Shown here in pieces: positions 12,076 through 14,981 of a stretch of DNA of 14,981 nucleotides. Below the pieces are notes generated by a model. The model did no database searches and was not told the origin of the DNA. It saw nothing but the letters and a program-made list of their open reading frames with translations. This stretch comes from Chloroflexota bacterium (GTDB taxonomy: Bacteria; Chloroflexota; Anaerolineae; JAADDB01): NCBI GenBank assembly GCA_013154135.1, contig JAADDB010000311.1, positions 1-14,981 of the forward strand. The letters are read 5' to 3'. Within the stretch, counting starts at the first letter, position 1, and each line of letters opens with the position of its first letter. A program made the translations under genes and the position numbers.

Positions 12076-14925
12076 ATGAACCTACAATCACCTTTTATAG
12101 CGCTGGATTTGGAGACAACAGGGCTAGACCCGGACAAGGATACGATTATCGAGGTTGGAGCCGTTCGCTTCCTGGCCGATGGGACGATTCTGGAGGAATA
12201 TCAAACTCTGGTCAACCCCGGCCGTCACTTGGCTGCCCGCATCGCCCAACTGACAGGCATTGACAATGATATGCTCCTCAACGCACCTCCGTGGCATCAG
12301 GTGCGAGAGGAGGTGGCCCGCTTCATCGGCCCGGCCCCCATTGTGGGGCACAATGTGGCCTTCGACGTGAATTTCCTGCGCAGTCACGGCGTGTACCCAA
12401 GGGGTGCCCTCATCGATACCTTTGACTTGGCCACCATCCTGCTCCCCGGGCTCAAGCGCTACAACCTGGGCCACCTGGCCCAACAACTCCAGATTCCCCT
12501 GGAAGAAGCCCACCGAGCCCTGCACGACGCGCGCGCGACCGCGCTCCTCTTCACCGCCCTCCTCCAACGAGGGGTCCTCCTCCCCCGTCCGGTGCACCGG
12601 GCCATCATGCACCTGCTGGAAGGACACCCGTGGCGCTACGCTCCCCTCTTCACCTGGATGTGGCAAGAACACCAACGGTTGGGGCTGAAACGGAAAGAGG
12701 ACATCCTGCCCCTCAAACCCCGTCTTCACAGCGACAGCCCCTTTGCCCCGCCGGTCACCGCTCCGGTCCTCCTCCCGAAGGAGGACTACATCGCGATCGA
12801 CGAAGACGCGTTGGCCCACCTGCTGGAGGAGGAAGGCAAACTGGCCCAGGTATTTCACCAGTACGAATACCGTCCCCAACAGATCCACATGCTGCGAGAG
12901 GTGGCCCACGCGCTCAACGAGGGGTTTCACCTGCTGGTAGAAGCGGGCACAGGCACCGGCAAATCCCTGGCCTATCTCATCCCCGCGGCCACATTTGCCC
13001 ACGAAAACCAGGAACGCGTGGTCATCGCCACCCACACCCTGAACTTGCAGGACCAGCTGTTCCAAAAAGACCTGCCCATCCTCAGGGAATTGTTGCCCTT
13101 TGACTTCTACGCCACCGTCCTCAAGGGCCGGGGGAATTACCTCTGTGCCCGCCGCCTGCACGAGTTCATCCAACGCCCCGAACTCTCCCAGGAGGAGATC
13201 ACCTTCGCGGCCAAACTGCTGGTCTGGCTCAGCCAGACGAGCACGGGAGATGTGAGCGAGTTGGGGCTCACCCGGGAGGAGGAGTCCCACCTGTGGCCCC
13301 AGGTGGCCAGCGACGCGAACACGTGCAGCCGGGAACGTTGCCAAGAAGCCGGGGACTTCTATTTCCTGGCCCAGGACCGCGCGGAGCGGTCCCACCTCAT
13401 CATCGTCAACCACGCACTCCTCCTGGCCGACATCGGCGTGGACCAAAGGGCCATCCCCGCGTACCAACACCTCATCGTGGACGAGGCCCACCACTTGGAA
13501 AACGCGGTGACCCAACAGTTGGGCTACACCGTCAGCCGGAGCGCGCTCCAAGGGCTGTTGAACGAAATCTACAACCCCCAAGCTCCACAAAGCCGCAGCC
13601 TGTTCCAGCGCCTGCAAAGTCACGTCTCCCCCCTCCTGCTGGGCATGCAGCGCATGACGGAGATGAGCAGTCTGTTGAACGAGGTCGCCGCGATGATGCA
13701 GCAGCTGCACCCCACGTTGGAACGGTTCTGGCAGGATGTCACCCGATACGCGCGGGAGCACGGAACCGACCGACCGAGCCCGTACGCCCAACGTATCCGC
13801 ATCACCCCCGCGGACCGAGCTCAGCCCCTGTGGGCCCATGTGGACATCTCCTGGGAGCGCGCGTGGGAACACATCCGCGAGATGACCGAAACCCTGGAGC
13901 GGCTCGCCGGGCGCTTGGAACTCTACGCGGAAACTCCGGGCTCAGAGGAACTGCTCGACCTGGCCACGGATGTGCGGGGCATGGCCAACCGGTTGAGCGA
14001 GGTCGCCCAACAGATCACCCGCTTTGTCAGCCAACCCTTGGACAACTACATCTACTGGCTGGAGTACGAACGGACATCGGAGAAGGTATCCCTGCGCGCG
14101 GCGCCCCTCCACGTGGGGGAGTTGGTAGCCCAACACTTGTGGAATCAAAAACGTTCGGTGATTCTCACCAGCGCCACATTGCGCACAGGGGGGACCTTCG
14201 ACTACTTGCGCGACCGGCTCAGCGCGTGGGAAGCGGAAGAACTCTCCCTGGGCTCGCCCTACGACTACGCGGCCTCCACCCTCCTCTACCTGCCCACGGA
14301 CATCCCCGAACCCAACCAGCGGGGATATCAGGAGGCCGTGGAACGCACCCTCATCCAGCTGGCCAAAGCCACAGGCGGCCGCATGTTGGTTCTCTTCACC
14401 TCGTACAGCCAGCTGCGCCGGACCAGTGAGGCCATCGGCCAGGAGCTCCAAAAAGCCGGCATCACCGTCTACGAACAGGGGATGGGGGGACGTTCCCAGT
14501 TGCTGGAGAACTTCCGCCAGACAGAGCGCTCCGTCCTCTTGGGGACTCGCTCCTTCTGGGAAGGGGTGGATGTGCCGGGACAAGCGCTGAGCGTGTTGGT
14601 CATCACCCGTTTGCCCTTTGCCGTCCCCTCGGATCCCATTGTCCAGGCCCGCTCGGAGACGTATGAGAACCCGTTTCACGAGTACCAGGTCCCTCAAGCG
14701 ATTCTGCAATTCCGACAGGGGTTTGGCCGCCTCATCCGCAGCCGAACGGACCGAGGGGTGGTGGTCATTCTGGACAAGCGGATCCAATCCAAACGATATG
14801 GCAGGCTCTTTTTGGAAGCCCTGCCCCCCTGCACCGTCCAGCGTGCGCCGTTGGCCCACCTGCCCGAGGCAGCCCGCCACTGGTTGGACGACGACAACCC
14901 GGCCTATCCGCCCACGGTGGAGTAG
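12076..14925 (+). CDS. dinG: DinG-family helicase fused to DEDDh exonuclease
   Basis: A 949-residue DNA repair or replication enzyme combining a 3'-5' exonuclease with a superfamily 2, XPD/DinG-like helicase, as in the DinG proteins of many Gram-positive bacteria. Exonuclease: DLETTG (Asp11, Glu13), HNVAFD (Asp97), His146 and Asp151. Helicase: Walker A AGTGTGKS (290-297), ATHTLNLQDQ (318-327), DEAH (469-472), TSATL (698-702), GTRSFWEGVD (823-832) and QGFGRLIRSRTDRG (881-894). The iron-sulfur region has Cys357, Cys417 and Cys422, but where a fourth cysteine is expected (before FYF, 428-430) there is Asp427. The cluster may be absent, as in some relatives, or bound with an aspartate. The start fits the exonuclease N-terminus exactly, but the ribosome binding site is weak (an AGG about nine bases ahead). 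It is monocistronic; repeat array D begins 12 bases after its stop. Confidence 0.95.
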   Translation: MNLQSPFIALDLETTGLDPDKDTIIEVGAVRFLADGTILEEYQTLVNPGRHLAARIAQLTGIDNDMLLNAPPWHQVREEVARFIGPAPIVGHNVAFDVNFLRSHGVYPRGALIDTFDLATILLPGLKRYNLGHLAQQLQIPLEEAHRALHDARATALLFTALLQRGVLLPRPVHRAIMHLLEGHPWRYAPLFTWMWQEHQRLGLKRKEDILPLKPRLHSDSPFAPPVTAPVLLPKEDYIAIDEDALAHLLEEEGKLAQVFHQYEYRPQQIHMLREVAHALNEGFHLLVEAGTGTGKSLAYLIPAATFAHENQERVVIATHTLNLQDQLFQKDLPILRELLPFDFYATVLKGRGNYLCARRLHEFIQRPELSQEEITFAAKLLVWLSQTSTGDVSELGLTREEESHLWPQVASDANTCSRERCQEAGDFYFLAQDRAERSHLIIVNHALLLADIGVDQRAIPAYQHLIVDEAHHLENAVTQQLGYTVSRSALQGLLNEIYNPQAPQSRSLFQRLQSHVSPLLLGMQRMTEMSSLLNEVAAMMQQLHPTLERFWQDVTRYAREHGTDRPSPYAQRIRITPADRAQPLWAHVDISWERAWEHIREMTETLERLAGRLELYAETPGSEELLDLATDVRGMANRLSEVAQQITRFVSQPLDNYIYWLEYERTSEKVSLRAAPLHVGELVAQHLWNQKRSVILTSATLRTGGTFDYLRDRLSAWEAEELSLGSPYDYAASTLLYLPTDIPEPNQRGYQEAVERTLIQLAKATGGRMLVLFTSYSQLRRTSEAIGQELQKAGITVYEQGMGGRSQLLENFRQTERSVLLGTRSFWEGVDVPGQALSVLVITRLPFAVPSDPIVQARSETYENPFHEYQVPQAILQFRQGFGRLIRSRTDRGVVVILDKRIQSKRYGRLFLEALPPCTVQRAPLAHLPEAARHWLDDDNPAYPPTVE

Positions 14926-14937
14926 GGGGAGGAGGGA

Positions 14938-14981
14938 TGAGTAACGATTGACGATTAACGAGTAACGATTAAGGGGTTGGC
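14938..14981. repeat. Heptanucleotide repeat array D (inverted copy of B)
   Basis: On the minus strand the lead-in GCCAACCCC (14981-14973) is followed by TTAATCG, TTACTCG, TTAATCG, TCAATCG and TTACTCA. It matches array B (103-146) at 42 of 44 positions in the opposite orientation. It runs to the window edge, so the array or its element may continue. It follows a purine-rich GGAGGAGGG directly after the helicase gene. Confidence 0.85.

Noticed and set aside
14937..14951. Tiny frame ATG-AGT-AAC-GAT-TGA after a GGAGGAGGG ribosome-binding-like sequence
   Set aside because: Only four codons long and made of heptamer repeat sequence; the match to a start region is coincidental.
1..14981. CRISPR array or mobile element
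   Set aside because: Repeats are seven-base units without spacers; no Cas, transposase, integrase or phage gene is present, and gene content is ordinary in base composition.

Overview
The window is GC-rich bacterial chromosome carrying nine complete protein genes and no rRNA, tRNA, CRISPR array, transposase or phage gene that I can recognise. The genes are core or house-keeping in type. Proline/threonine-rich linkers behind lipoprotein signal peptides, a DsbA-like lipoprotein, a seven-bladed propeller protein ending in a YIP-type tail, and dispersed heptanucleotide repeats together suggest Chloroflexota (Anaerolineae-like, possibly thermophilic). This is an inference from style, not from a marker gene.

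Layout. Bases 1-762 are non-coding: two heptanucleotide repeat arrays, an AT-richer stretch with small inverted repeats, and an extended -10 promoter leading to a glycerophosphodiester phosphodiesterase (763-1587, +). A PrcB_C-domain lipoprotein follows (1795-2448, +) and ends at a strong intrinsic terminator shared with the convergent pheT (4983-2494, -). Upstream of pheT on the same strand lies a structured 212-base gap and then a lipoprotein with two DsbA-like domains (6587-5196, -). Its divergent neighbour is a universal stress protein (6872-7315, +) that overlaps an ArsB/NhaD-type ion transporter by four bases (7312-9045, +). After another repeat-bearing gap with a near-consensus sigma-70 promoter come a seven-bladed propeller protein (9320-10507, +) and a one-base-overlapping NUDIX hydrolase (10507-11025, +). 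A GtrA-type membrane protein (11604-11086, -) faces away from a large exonuclease-helicase of the DinG family (12076-14925, +). The window closes on an inverted copy of the second repeat array.

How genes go together. Two pairs are translationally coupled: stress protein with transporter, and propeller with NUDIX protein. pheT stands without pheS. The two-DsbA lipoprotein is bracketed by two similar 17-bp hairpins, one in its upstream region and one 26 bases past its stop. Both fold fully only in RNA of its own strand.

The best candidates for something not previously described are (1) that hairpin family around the dsbA-like gene, (2) the heptanucleotide arrays, with near-identical inverted copies at the two ends of the window, and (3) the fused tandem DsbA lipoprotein. 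I found no clear new multi-gene defence or biosynthetic system.
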